From Fontibacter flavus (GTDB lineage Bacteria; Bacteroidota; Bacteroidia; Cytophagales; Cyclobacteriaceae), in NCBI RefSeq assembly GCF_042432905.1, contig NZ_JBHLWI010000033.1, forward strand, positions 1-64,000: 64,000 bases of DNA, in the 5' to 3' direction. Shown here one piece after another: positions 53,240 through 61,617 of the stretch (positions are counted from its first letter, which is position 1; every line of letters starts with the position of its first letter). Under the pieces are notes generated by a model. It was not told where the DNA came from, ran no database searches, and was given only the letters and a program-made list of their open reading frames with translations. Both the position numbers and the translations under genes were made by a program.

Positions 53240-54547
53240 TCAACCAGTTTTTAGCCATTTCCAAATGGTTTTATAATTGACTTTGGATCCTGTAATCATG
53301 ATGCCAATGCGATAGATTTTTCCGGCCACCCATGTGCTGAAAAGAAAGCCCAAAATCAGGAGCGACATGGAAAGGATAAGGTCGAATAGAGGAATGCCAT
53401 AACTGGCCCTTCCCATCATGGCAATAGGTGAGGTGAATGGAATGACAGAAAGCCAAAAGGAGACATTGCTATTAGGATCGTTCAGTACAAAAATAAAAAG
53501 CCCCATGTAGGCAATCAGTAAAGGAATGGTAATCGGTAGCATAAATTGCTGTGCTTCTGAAGGAGCATCCACTGCTGCACCAATAGCAGCGAAAAATGCC
53601 CCATAAAGCAAATATCCTCCAAGGAAATAAAATATAAATGTCAGGGTGAGTTTGATAAAGTTGATACTGCCAAGAACCATTAAAATCTCCTGAAGCCCAG
53701 GTTCGTCTTCAAAATTTTGACTGAATTCAGGGTTGGCAAGTTCCATTGCCTGCTGTTGAGGCATCTGCATGCCAAAATAGCCCATCACTACAAAAGAAAC
53801 TGAGCTGATCAAAATGATCCAGATGAGAAATTGGGTCAGGCCAACCGCACCAATACCAATGATCTTACCCATCATCAGTTGGAAGGGTTTTAAAGAAGAA
53901 ACAAGGATTTCTATAATTCTGCTGGACTTTTCTTCAATCACGCCTTGCATGATCTGATTGCCATAGACAAAAATGAAAATGTAAATCAGGATTCCAGATA
54001 AGAAGCCTATCGCATAATTTACGGTACTGTCAGAAATGGTTTCGTTGCCTTTGATGTCCAGATTGACTGTTTGGATATTGACCTTAGTCCTGTAGGCAGC
54101 AATGACTTCAGGGTCCAAACCTGCCTGATAAAGTCTTTGCTCTTCTATCCTTCTTTTAAGGCTTGCCTCCAAATAGGATATCAAATTCATACTTGGGCTC
54201 TTTTCTGCATAATAGACAATGCCATTGGGTTTGGACAAGTCTATTTTTGGAATAAAAAGGAATCCGTGTCTTTCCTGTGATTGAATTAATTTCTTTCCCT
54301 CTTCGAATGAACTGTTGGAAAAAGAAAAGGCATATTCGTCTGAACTTTCGATGAAGAACATATTATTCTCATCGACTACTTCAATGATTTTAAGCGCAGA
54401 TTCCTCTGGCTCATCAAGGGCAATCCACAAAAATAATCCCATAATGGCTGGGAAGATAAGGGGTGTCAGGATGGTAGCGAGGAGAAATGATTTTTTCTGA
54501 ACTCTAGACAAGTATTCCCGTTTGATGACAAGCCAAATTTTATCCAT
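53240..54547 (-). CDS. ABC transporter permease (NatB/ABC-2 type)
   Basis: The 435-residue protein has one N-terminal membrane segment (SFLLATILTPLIFPAIMGLF), a large external domain (about 50-180), then five membrane segments (AIGFLSGILIYIFIFVYG, IIGIGAVGLTQFLIWIIL and others). This is the ABC2_membrane_3 arrangement of NatB-like exporters. With the ATPase encoded 8 bp overlapping upstream it probably exports sodium ions or a small molecule. Substrate uncertain. Confidence 0.88.
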   Translation of the reverse strand: MDKIWLVIKREYLSRVQKKSFLLATILTPLIFPAIMGLFLWIALDEPEESALKIIEVVDENNMFFIESSDEYAFSFSNSSFEEGKKLIQSQERHGFLFIPKIDLSKPNGIVYYAEKSPSMNLISYLEASLKRRIEEQRLYQAGLDPEVIAAYRTKVNIQTVNLDIKGNETISDSTVNYAIGFLSGILIYIFIFVYGNQIMQGVIEEKSSRIIEILVSSLKPFQLMMGKIIGIGAVGLTQFLIWIILISSVSFVVMGYFGMQMPQQQAMELANPEFSQNFEDEPGLQEILMVLGSINFIKLTLTFIFYFLGGYLLYGAFFAAIGAAVDAPSEAQQFMLPITIPLLIAYMGLFIFVLNDPNSNVSFWLSVIPFTSPIAMMGRASYGIPLFDLILSMSLLILGFLFSTWVAGKIYRIGIMITGSKVNYKTIWKWLKTG

Positions 54548-55439
54548 TGTTATAGTTTTTTACCTGTTGGATAAATATTTCTTCCATGGTTGGAAGCACT
54601 TCACTGAAGCCTTTTATCAGTCCAAATTGCATGGCTTCTTCCAAAAGTTCATTTGTGGATTTGCCGTTTAAGGGCACCCTGAATGTATCGTTGTCGTAAG
54701 ATGAAATTCTATTCCAATTCTTAGGAATCTGTGTCGAAGTAAGATGAATGTTTATTTCATACTCATTTGGCTTGAATTGAGATTTGACCTCATTCAGACT
54801 TCCTTCAAGTATTTTTTCAGATTGATGAAACATGGCGATCTGTTCGCATAAAAGTTCTACAGATTCCATCCTGTGGGTAGAGAGCAAAAAGGTGATGCCT
54901 TTGTTTTTCAATTCGATGATCTGATCTTTGATGATTTCCGCGTTAACCGGATCAAAACCGGAAAAGGGTTCGTCCAAAATCAGTAATTCAGGTTCATGGA
55001 TTACGGTGGAAATAAACTGGATTTTTTGGGCCATTCCCTTGGAAAGATCATCGATTCTCTTGTCTTTCCAAAGGCTGATTTCCATCTTCTTCAGCCAGAA
55101 ATCAACCCGTTCTTTAGCCATTTCAGCGGTTAGCCCTTTAAGTCTTGCAAAATAGATGAGCTGATCCCAAACCTTCATTTTTTTATAAAGTCCCCTTTCT
55201 TCGGGCAGGTAACCTATATTGGCAATATGCTTCCTCACCAAAGGTTCCCCTTTGAAATATACTGAGCCAGAATCGCTGTCTATAATCTGGTTGATGATTC
55301 TGATCAGCGTGGTTTTTCCGGCACCATTAGGTCCCAGCAATCCAAATATTACTCCTTTGGGAATCTGAAGATTGATGTTTGTTAAAGCTTTGGTCGGGCC
55401 AAATGATTTGTTGAGGTTTTGTATTTCCAGGATATCCAA
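54540..55439 (-). CDS. ABC transporter ATP-binding protein (NatA/DUF4162 type)
   Basis: The 299-residue ATPase has Walker A LLGPNGAGKTT near residue 34, an unusual signature LSKGMAQKIQF in place of LSGGQ, Walker B LLILDEPFSGFDP, and a C-terminal DUF4162 region. It overlaps the permease gene by 8 bp, so they are one exporter. Confidence 0.92.
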   Translation of the reverse strand: MDILEIQNLNKSFGPTKALTNINLQIPKGVIFGLLGPNGAGKTTLIRIINQIIDSDSGSVYFKGEPLVRKHIANIGYLPEERGLYKKMKVWDQLIYFARLKGLTAEMAKERVDFWLKKMEISLWKDKRIDDLSKGMAQKIQFISTVIHEPELLILDEPFSGFDPVNAEIIKDQIIELKNKGITFLLSTHRMESVELLCEQIAMFHQSEKILEGSLNEVKSQFKPNEYEINIHLTSTQIPKNWNRISSYDNDTFRVPLNGKSTNELLEEAMQFGLIKGFSEVLPTMEEIFIQQVKNYNNG

Positions 55440-55486
55440 TTTGAATGATGTTTGGCTAAAAATAATAAAAAACCTTTTGTTTTTGC

Positions 55487-56401
55487 CTATTTAATGTTGA
55501 CAGAACCTACAGAAACATCAATGGTAAGGCTCATTAAATTGGGAGCATTTTCTTTGTACGATTTACTGACATAAGTCTTATTTCCGATGTCCTTCAGGTT
55601 TTTGGGTACATTGGTTCGACACATGGCGGTCGATTTGATTTTGAGGATAAAGGGCTGGGTTTCATCTGGAAGCTGTAAGTCAACCTTACCTGCACCAACT
55701 GTGGCGTGTATTTCACAAGCTTCCGGCATTCTGTCAGAAAAAGAAAGATTTAAAGCACCGTAGTTTGTTTCAAAAATCATTCTCTTGGCATTGCTGAGAT
55801 TAAGGTTATAGGCCTCTAGGTTTCCCATATTGATGCTGACCATCATGGTGTCCATTTTTACCGAATTAGCCATTTTTTTACTGTAATCAATACTGATATC
55901 AGCACTGGCCGATTTGATAATGGCATTGGAAATAGGCAGGTGAGAAAAGTCAAAAATGGCTTTACCTATTCCAAAATTAAAATGGAGATTATATAAGTAG
56001 TTGGAATTGAGCCCCACATTCCAGGTGTGGTCAAAACTATCATTGGAACTTGAGAAAAGTTTATAGGATAGGCTTTTTCCAAGATTTTCAGATTCAACAT
56101 TTCGGTGTATCAGGTTGGATAGAAGAATCCCATCCTTTATATTATAAGAAAAGGAAGGTAAGATGTTGACTTTGGAAAGTTCACAATCAATGCTAAGAGG
56201 ATATTCCCCTTGCTTTCTTCTAATTTCAGATACACCTTTATATACATTATAATCCAGGTATACAAGGTTGTATCCACGCCTTTCTTCTACTTTAAATTCC
56301 TTAGTGATTTGGGCATGCGATTCGAAGAACAGTCCAAGCACAACACCAAATAACAAGTAAACTCTACTCAACATACGGATAGGTAACGGCAATATCTTCA
56401 A
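55487..56401 (-). CDS. Exported protein of unknown function, beta-rich
   Basis: The 304-residue protein has a signal peptide (LLFGVVLGLFFESHAQ); an ATG at 56374 (MLSRVYLLF) is an alternative start. The rest has many short beta-strands (FNFGIGKAIFDFSHLPIS, GALNLSFSDRMPE, VGAGKVDLQLPDE, LTIDVSVGSVNIK) that look like a right-handed or polymer-like beta-helix. This recalls DUF4097/LiaF C-terminal or head-GIN domains, in which strands spell GxGxxDLxLP. I do not recognise it further. It sits between the NatAB exporter and dnaJ on the same strand. Confidence 0.65.
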   Translation of the reverse strand: MKILPLPIRMLSRVYLLFGVVLGLFFESHAQITKEFKVEERRGYNLVYLDYNVYKGVSEIRRKQGEYPLSIDCELSKVNILPSFSYNIKDGILLSNLIHRNVESENLGKSLSYKLFSSSNDSFDHTWNVGLNSNYLYNLHFNFGIGKAIFDFSHLPISNAIIKSASADISIDYSKKMANSVKMDTMMVSINMGNLEAYNLNLSNAKRMIFETNYGALNLSFSDRMPEACEIHATVGAGKVDLQLPDETQPFILKIKSTAMCRTNVPKNLKDIGNKTYVSKSYKENAPNLMSLTIDVSVGSVNIK

Positions 56402-56419
56402 AAGGTTCTTAAAGGTATA

Positions 56420-56445
56420 AAAAAAGCCGGATTTTCATCCGGCTT
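56420..56445 (-). terminator. Terminator of dnaJ
   Basis: AAGCCGGAT (56424-56432) pairs with ATCCGGCTT (56437-56445); on the minus strand a T-run follows. Confidence 0.88.
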
Positions 56446-56452
56446 CAGGTAT

Positions 56453-57559
56453 TTAGAAGAATTCTTTCATTTTATCGAAGAAACTTTTTTCAGAACTGTC
56501 AGGGGCTGGTTTGAAATTCTCCGAATTTCTTAGCGCCTCTAAAGTTTGTTTCTCGTCTTTAGAGAGGTGTTTTGGAGTCCAGACATTCACATGGATCAAT
56601 TGGTCGCCTTTAGCATAACCATTGATGTCTCTTATTCCTTTTCCTTTTAATCGGAGGATTTTTCCACTCTGGGTACCTGGGTCCAGTTTGATTTTGACTT
56701 TGCCATCTATGGTTGGAACTTCAATGTTTGCTCCCAATGCAGCGTCAATAAAACTCACATATAAGTCATACACAACATTGTTGCCATCCCTCTGCAAGGT
56801 ATCGTCTTCAATTTCCTCAATGACGATGAGCAAATCCCCAGGAATGCCTCCTGCTGTTTCGTTCCCTTTACCGGACATGCTCAATTGCATGCCATCAGCC
56901 ACACCCGCAGGAATATTGATGGTGATAACTTCTTCCTTAAGTATTAAGCCTCTAGCATCTGCTTCAGCAGGTTTTTTGTCTACTGTCTGACCATTACCCC
57001 CACATACATGACATGTGCTGGCAGATACCATCTGGCCAAGCATCGTGTTGACGACTTTTTTGATCTGACCTGAACCTTGACAGGTTGAACAGGTTTTGAA
57101 GGTTACGCCATCTGCTAAAACCTGACGTTTTACCTTGATTTTTTTCTCTACACCATTGGCAATTTCCTTCAAATTGAGTTTTAGCTTGACTCTCAGGTTA
57201 GTACCTTTCTTGGTTCTTCTGCCGCCACGTCCTCCGCCAAAGAAGGATTCGAATCCACCTCCTCCAAAGATGTCACCAAACTGGGAGAAGATGTCATCCA
57301 TGTTCATCCCGCCGCCGCCGAATCCGCCATTACCGCTGACTCCCTGATGTCCAAACTGGTCATAGCGCTGACGTTTTTCGGTATTGCTGAGGACTTCATA
57401 AGCTTCTGCAGCCTCTTTGAATTTTTCCTCAGCTTCAGGATTGTCAGGGTTTTTGTCCGGGTGGTATTGTATAGCAAGTTTCCTGTACGCTTTTTTGATC
57501 TCCTCCGGAGTTGCGTTTTTGGAAACCCCTAACACTTCATAATAATCTCTTTTTGCCAT
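56453..57559 (-). CDS. dnaJ: Chaperone DnaJ with a two-motif zinc domain
   Basis: The 368-residue protein has a J domain with HPD at 33-35, a Gly/Phe-rich linker (about 72-115) and the C-terminal substrate domains. The zinc region has only two CxxCxGxG motifs, C157-C160 (CSTCQGSG) and C183-C186 (CHVCGGNG), against four in E. coli DnaJ; their spacing fits motifs 2 and 3, so one zinc centre remains. It stimulates DnaK ATPase. grpE lies 9 bp upstream, so the two are co-expressed; dnaK is not in the window. Confidence 0.94.
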   Translation of the reverse strand: MAKRDYYEVLGVSKNATPEEIKKAYRKLAIQYHPDKNPDNPEAEEKFKEAAEAYEVLSNTEKRQRYDQFGHQGVSGNGGFGGGGMNMDDIFSQFGDIFGGGGFESFFGGGRGGRRTKKGTNLRVKLKLNLKEIANGVEKKIKVKRQVLADGVTFKTCSTCQGSGQIKKVVNTMLGQMVSASTCHVCGGNGQTVDKKPAEADARGLILKEEVITINIPAGVADGMQLSMSGKGNETAGGIPGDLLIVIEEIEDDTLQRDGNNVVYDLYVSFIDAALGANIEVPTIDGKVKIKLDPGTQSGKILRLKGKGIRDINGYAKGDQLIHVNVWTPKHLSKDEKQTLEALRNSENFKPAPDSSEKSFFDKMKEFF

Positions 57560-57568
57560 AATCTGATC

Positions 57569-58162
57569 TTAAGCTCCTGTTACAACCTTGGCATACCTGA
57601 TGACCTTTTCTCCCATGGTATAACCTTTTTCAACAACATCTATTACCTTCCCCTTTAACTCTTCAGATGGTGCCGGGATTTGGGTGATGGCTTCCTGGGT
57701 TTCTGCATCAAAAGGTTTTCCGATGAGATCTTCCATCACTTTGACACCTTTGCTCTCTAATGTTTTGACCAGTTTGTGGAAGACCAACTGATTGCCTTCT
57801 CGAATGATGGCTCCATCCGTTTCATTTTCATTTGCCTTAAATGCACGCTCAAAGTCATCAATGACAGGTAAAACATCTTTTACGATGTCTTCTGATGCTG
57901 TTTTGATCAGGTCAAGGCGTTCTTTGGAAGTTCTTCTTCTGTAGTTTTCAAACTCAGAATATAACCTCAAATATTTATCTTTTAATTCCTCCACTTCCTG
58001 CTGTAGTTTTTCCTCTTTGGATAATTCAGGACTTTGAGAGGTCTGCTCACTTTGGTTCTCGGCTGCAGTAGCAGCTGTATCAACTTCCTCTTGCTTTACT
58101 TCCTTTTCTTCGGAAGCCATCTGCTCATCTTTCATTATCTCTTTTTCGGCCATTTTATTCAA
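57569..58162 (-). CDS. grpE: Nucleotide exchange factor GrpE
   Basis: This 197-residue protein has an acidic, low-complexity start, a long coiled coil (QQEVEELKDKYLRLYSEFEN YRRRTSKERLD, split here) and the C-terminal beta domain (VVEKGYTMGEKVIRYAKVVTG). It releases ADP from DnaK. The start may be the second Met (MAEKEIMK, 58153). It is followed by dnaJ. Confidence 0.95.
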   Translation of the reverse strand: MNKMAEKEIMKDEQMASEEKEVKQEEVDTAATAAENQSEQTSQSPELSKEEKLQQEVEELKDKYLRLYSEFENYRRRTSKERLDLIKTASEDIVKDVLPVIDDFERAFKANENETDGAIIREGNQLVFHKLVKTLESKGVKVMEDLIGKPFDAETQEAITQIPAPSEELKGKVIDVVEKGYTMGEKVIRYAKVVTGA

Positions 58163-58224
58163 AATTTAATACTGATTCTGTTAACAATTTATTTGCCATT
58201 GCGGATTTACTGACAAACTGACAC

Positions 58225-59220
58225 CTAATCGTTCGTTATGGCATGCCATAATAAGTCTTTAAGCTTTTCCAGGTTGTATTGTGAAACTGATGAGATGAAT
58301 ATTGTCGGTAATTCCTGCGGAATATCCGCTTTCATTTGTTCCATCAGTTCTTCATCTAGCATATCCGATTTGGTAATTGCCAATAACCTTTTCTTGTCCA
58401 GAAGTTCCGGATTATATTTTTGAAGTTCTCCCAGTAGGATTTTGTATTGTTCTTTGATGCTTTCGGCATCAGCCGGAATCATAAAAAGAAGGATAGAGTT
58501 TCTTTCTATATGTCTTAAAAACCTGAGGCCTAATCCACGTCCTTCAGCAGCACCTTCTATAATTCCCGGGATATCTGCCATGACAAATGATTTGCCGTCA
58601 CGGTAAGGGATTACACCAAGGTTTGGTACCAAAGTGGTAAAAGGGTAGTCCCCGATTTCAGGTTTGGCAGCAGAGATGCTGGAAAGCAAGGTGGATTTTC
58701 CTGCATTTGGAAAGCCTACTAAGCCTACGTCGGCCAGTAATTTCAGTTCCAGTATGATCCACTCTTCAATGCCAGGCTCTCCTGGCTGGGCATAATGGGG
58801 TGCTTGATTGGTGGCTGTTTTGAAATGGTCATTTCCCAGTCCTCCTCTACCTCCAGAGGTAAGAATTACTTCCTGGCCATCTTCAGTGATTTCAAACCGG
58901 ATTTCCTGTGTCTCTGCGTCTTTGGCAACGGTACCTAGGGGCACCTCAAGGATCACATCTTCGCCGTCCCTGCCTTTTCGTCTGCCGCCTTCACCACCTT
59001 TGCCGTCTTCAGCGATGACATGCTTTTTATATTTGAGATGGAGTAAAGTCCATAATTGGGAACTGCCCCTTAAGATAATGTGTCCGCCTCTTCCGCCATC
59101 ACCTCCGTCAGGACCTCCTTTTGGAACGTGTTTTTCCCTTCTAAAATGAACGGATCCTGATCCTCCTGCTCCTGATCTGGAACAGAATTTCACATAATCT
59201 ATAAAATTGCTATCTGCCAC
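58225..59220 (-). CDS. obgE: GTPase Obg/CgtA
   Basis: The 331-residue protein has the glycine-rich Obg fold ([30 protein letters not shown]) and a GTPase domain with [13 protein letters not shown] and TKSD motifs. It acts in late 50S assembly and stress signalling. A stem-loop lies in the leader between a candidate promoter and the start codon. Confidence 0.95.
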   Translation of the reverse strand: MADSNFIDYVKFCSRSGAGGSGSVHFRREKHVPKGGPDGGDGGRGGHIILRGSSQLWTLLHLKYKKHVIAEDGKGGEGGRRKGRDGEDVILEVPLGTVAKDAETQEIRFEITEDGQEVILTSGGRGGLGNDHFKTATNQAPHYAQPGEPGIEEWIILELKLLADVGLVGFPNAGKSTLLSSISAAKPEIGDYPFTTLVPNLGVIPYRDGKSFVMADIPGIIEGAAEGRGLGLRFLRHIERNSILLFMIPADAESIKEQYKILLGELQKYNPELLDKKRLLAITKSDMLDEELMEQMKADIPQELPTIFISSVSQYNLEKLKDLLWHAITND

Positions 59221-59240
59221 TTTTCTGATTTTTTTAAATA

Positions 59241-59269
59241 AAAATGGCTAAGCACTAATAGCTTAGCCA
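59241..59269 (-). terminator. Stem-loop between adk and obgE
   Basis: TGGCTAAGC (59245-59253) pairs with GCTTAGCCA (59261-59269); T-rich sequence follows on the minus strand. It reads as the adk terminator, but a TAnnTTTG box upstream of it would place the same hairpin in the obgE leader. Confidence 0.65.
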
Positions 59270-59282
59270 AAATAAATTTTTG

Positions 59283-59290
59283 CAAAGGTA
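59283..59290 (-). promoter_or_regulatory. Possible -7 element of obgE
   Basis: TACCTTTG on the minus strand matches TAnnTTTG. It lies upstream of the stem-loop at 59245-59269, 62 bases from the obgE start. No -33 element is evident. Confidence 0.35.
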
Positions 59291-59305
59291 AGAATTATTT
59301 GATGA

Positions 59306-59878
59306 TTAGTATTGGTCAATCACCTTGGAGATGTCTTCAAATATACCTTCAATGGTTCCAACCCCGTTTACCTTTGATAATTTACCCTGTTTTTCATAAT
59401 AGGATGCTACAGGCAAAGTCTCATCAAGGTATACACGGATTCTGGTCTCAATTTTGGCTTCATCTTGATCATCAGTTCTGCCGGAAGTCTTGCCTCTTTC
59501 CCTGATTCTCTGTTTAAGGATATCTTCCTCTACATCAAGTGCAATCATACCGGAGATTTGGGTGCCATTTTCTTCCATCAACTTATCCAGAGCTTCCGCT
59601 TGGGCAACGGTCCTAGGGAATCCGTCGAAAATGAAACCATTGGTATCCTGAGTGGAGGCTAGTTTATCGCCTACCATGCCAATGACCACTTCGTCAGGCA
59701 CTAATTTGCCCTCGTCCATAAACTTCCTGGCGAGTTTTCCCAACTCAGTGCCTTCTCCCAAGTGCTTCCTGAAAAGGTCACCGGTGGAGAGGTGGGTCAG
59801 TTTGTATTTTTCAATTATTTTTTCGCTTTGTGTACCCTTTCCCGCTCCTGGAGGGCCAAATAAGACTATGTTTAGCAT
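59306..59878 (-). CDS. adk: Adenylate kinase
   Basis: The 190-residue short form begins LNIVLFGPPGAGKGTQSEKI, has the GFPRTVAQAEALD segment and a short lid (RERGKTSGRTDDQDE) without zinc cysteines. It interconverts ATP, ADP and AMP. hpt is 39 bp upstream in the same direction. Confidence 0.96.
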   Translation of the reverse strand: MLNIVLFGPPGAGKGTQSEKIIEKYKLTHLSTGDLFRKHLGEGTELGKLARKFMDEGKLVPDEVVIGMVGDKLASTQDTNGFIFDGFPRTVAQAEALDKLMEENGTQISGMIALDVEEDILKQRIRERGKTSGRTDDQDEAKIETRIRVYLDETLPVASYYEKQGKLSKVNGVGTIEGIFEDISKVIDQY

Positions 59879-59917
59879 CCTTTTGTTTTTTTGATTCTAT
59901 ATTAAGTACCAGGTGTA

Positions 59918-60448
59918 TCAAGTTTTTAATTGATAGATCTCTGGAAGATTCCTTCCCAAACCATCGTAATCGAGGCCATAGCCCACCACAAACTTATTTG
60001 GGATATTAAATCCGACATAATCAAGCTTTATGGGATGTTTGATGGCTTCCGGTTTGTGTAATAAGGTCGCTACAGCCAATGAAGCCGGATTTTTCTCCTT
60101 AATCAACTCTACTAAATGCTTCATGCTCAGTCCTGTGTCGACGATGTCTTCCACAACAATAACATGTCGGTTTATCAAATTAGTTTCCAGACCTATCATT
60201 TGACTGACTTTTCCTGTAGAGCTTTCCCCTGAGTAGGAGGAAATCTTGATGAAACTGAGTTCTGAGGAGATAGTTATCTGCTTCGCTAAATCAGAAAGGA
60301 ACATGAAAGCACCGTTTAGAATGCCCAGTATGACCGGCTGTTTCCCGGCATAGTCCTTAGAAATTTCCTTACCGAGTTCATTGACCCTTTCCTGAATCTT
60401 ATCCCGTTCTAAAAACGGGACGAAAGTTTTGTCTTTAATCTCTACCAT
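59918..60448 (-). CDS. hpt: Hypoxanthine phosphoribosyltransferase
   Basis: The 176-residue protein has the PRPP-binding motif VVEDIVDTGLSMKHL and the LDYVGFNIPNKFVVGYGLDY segment of purine salvage PRTases. It converts hypoxanthine (and perhaps guanine) into IMP. It probably forms a unit with adk. Confidence 0.93.
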   Translation of the reverse strand: MVEIKDKTFVPFLERDKIQERVNELGKEISKDYAGKQPVILGILNGAFMFLSDLAKQITISSELSFIKISSYSGESSTGKVSQMIGLETNLINRHVIVVEDIVDTGLSMKHLVELIKEKNPASLAVATLLHKPEAIKHPIKLDYVGFNIPNKFVVGYGLDYDGLGRNLPEIYQLKT

Positions 60449-60457
60449 TTAGCTCAA

Positions 60458-60482
60458 TAAAAAAGCCCTTATAAGTAAGGGC
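60458..60482 (-). terminator. Terminator of the M42-like peptidase gene
   Basis: GCCCTTA (60465-60471) pairs with TAAGGGC (60476-60482), followed on the minus strand by T residues. A TATATTTG box lies just upstream (60487-60494), so the hairpin may fall at the very start of the hpt transcript. Confidence 0.75.
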
Positions 60483-60486
60483 AATA

Positions 60487-60494
60487 CAAATATA
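60487..60494 (-). promoter_or_regulatory. Possible -7 element of hpt
   Basis: TATATTTG on the minus strand matches TAnnTTTG, 38 bases before the hpt start codon and immediately upstream of the hairpin at 60465-60482. No -33 element is evident. Confidence 0.35.
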
Positions 60495-60533
60495 GAAAAA
60501 AATGAATCGGAGACATCTATAAAGTTGCTAAAC

Positions 60534-61442
60534 CTATAGATTAGCCATTAAAAACCGATACATTTCTATCATGGATTCAAGGTCTGAAATTGCCACACGT
60601 TCATATGGTGTATGTACATTGTCTTCCGGAGCGCCTATAAAACACCAATCTATGGCATAAGGGGAAAACTGAACTTCCCTGCCGTCACTCCCGCCATTTG
60701 CTTCTACCTCTAATTGATAAGGTACTTCACTTTTTTCTGCCAATTGGATTATTTTATTCAGAAAAGCTCTTCTTGGAATAAATTTGTCGCGGATAGAAAT
60801 GGCTACACCTTCTCCATGCAATACGCCATCAGTAACCCATGTGATGTCAGAAATCAACGCTTGCTTGATTGGATGTTCCTCCATAATGAATTTGAGCAGA
60901 AATGGCATGCTTCCTCCTCCATGCTCTTCATATGTGGAAAATACTACCCAACCATCTTCCAGCGTTTCGCATAGTTTGAGCGCATTATATATACCAAGTC
61001 TATTGTCAAGGTATGCTGCTTGTATAAATTCCCCATCAATCTCTATGTTCTGTTCGAATGAAAGTGGTGTTCCTCGTTCAATAGGCCTTGCAAAATCATG
61101 AAATATCTGCTCATCTCTAGTGAAGAGTTTGCATCGTATCGGTCCCAAACGGTCTTCACCTACCAAAACTGCACCTTCTATTATCTCTGGCCCTCCTATA
61201 GGGATCAGCTGGTTTTCATAACGGCTCATAAACCCGATAGTATCTATGTGGGCAAAAACCGCAGTTCTGGGATTTCCAAATTTAAGTATCAGACAATCAT
61301 GATATTGTGGTCCGAAGTAAAGTTTTGGTGTAACCTTCCATGAATCCATTCGTTTGACTATATGATGATGCAGGAATTCAGTCATTGCAGTTTCATCACC
61401 CGAAACACTTCTTATATTTAGTAATTCATTTAAAATGTCCAT
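60534..61442 (-). CDS. M42-like zinc aminopeptidase
   Basis: The 302-residue protein has a dinuclear metallopeptidase pattern: FAHIDTIGFM (His, Asp), AAYLDNRLGI (bridging Asp), STYEEHGGG (catalytic Glu pair), LISDITWVTDG (Asp) and DNVHTPYERV (His). It resembles M42 glutamyl/general aminopeptidases and related M20/M28 enzymes, shorter than usual by about 40 residues, mostly in the insert domain. There is no signal peptide. A terminator follows. Confidence 0.82.
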   Translation of the reverse strand: MDILNELLNIRSVSGDETAMTEFLHHHIVKRMDSWKVTPKLYFGPQYHDCLILKFGNPRTAVFAHIDTIGFMSRYENQLIPIGGPEIIEGAVLVGEDRLGPIRCKLFTRDEQIFHDFARPIERGTPLSFEQNIEIDGEFIQAAYLDNRLGIYNALKLCETLEDGWVVFSTYEEHGGGSMPFLLKFIMEEHPIKQALISDITWVTDGVLHGEGVAISIRDKFIPRRAFLNKIIQLAEKSEVPYQLEVEANGGSDGREVQFSPYAIDWCFIGAPEDNVHTPYERVAISDLESMIEMYRFLMANL

Positions 61443-61538
61443 TTTGGCATGGTTTCTGTTATTTTGCTAGATTATAAAATTTGTTTTATATTGAAAAGAT
61501 TTCCAATAAAGTTTAAAGTATTAAAAAATAAATATACA

Positions 61539-61568
61539 TTTGTGATTAGTTAAAAGTTTATAAATTTG
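61539..61568 (+). promoter_or_regulatory. Strong promoter of ompA (TTTG-N18-TAAATTTG)
   Basis: TTTG (61539-61542) and TAAATTTG (61561-61568) are 18 bases apart, the ideal Bacteroidetes -33/-7 pattern. The leader of about 42 bases is A/T-rich, with long A and T runs before the ATG, typical of highly translated genes in this phylum. Confidence 0.8.
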
Positions 61569-61617
61569 CAGTTAAATCAATCAAACACTTAAAAAATTTT
61601 AAAAAAAATTTTTTATT

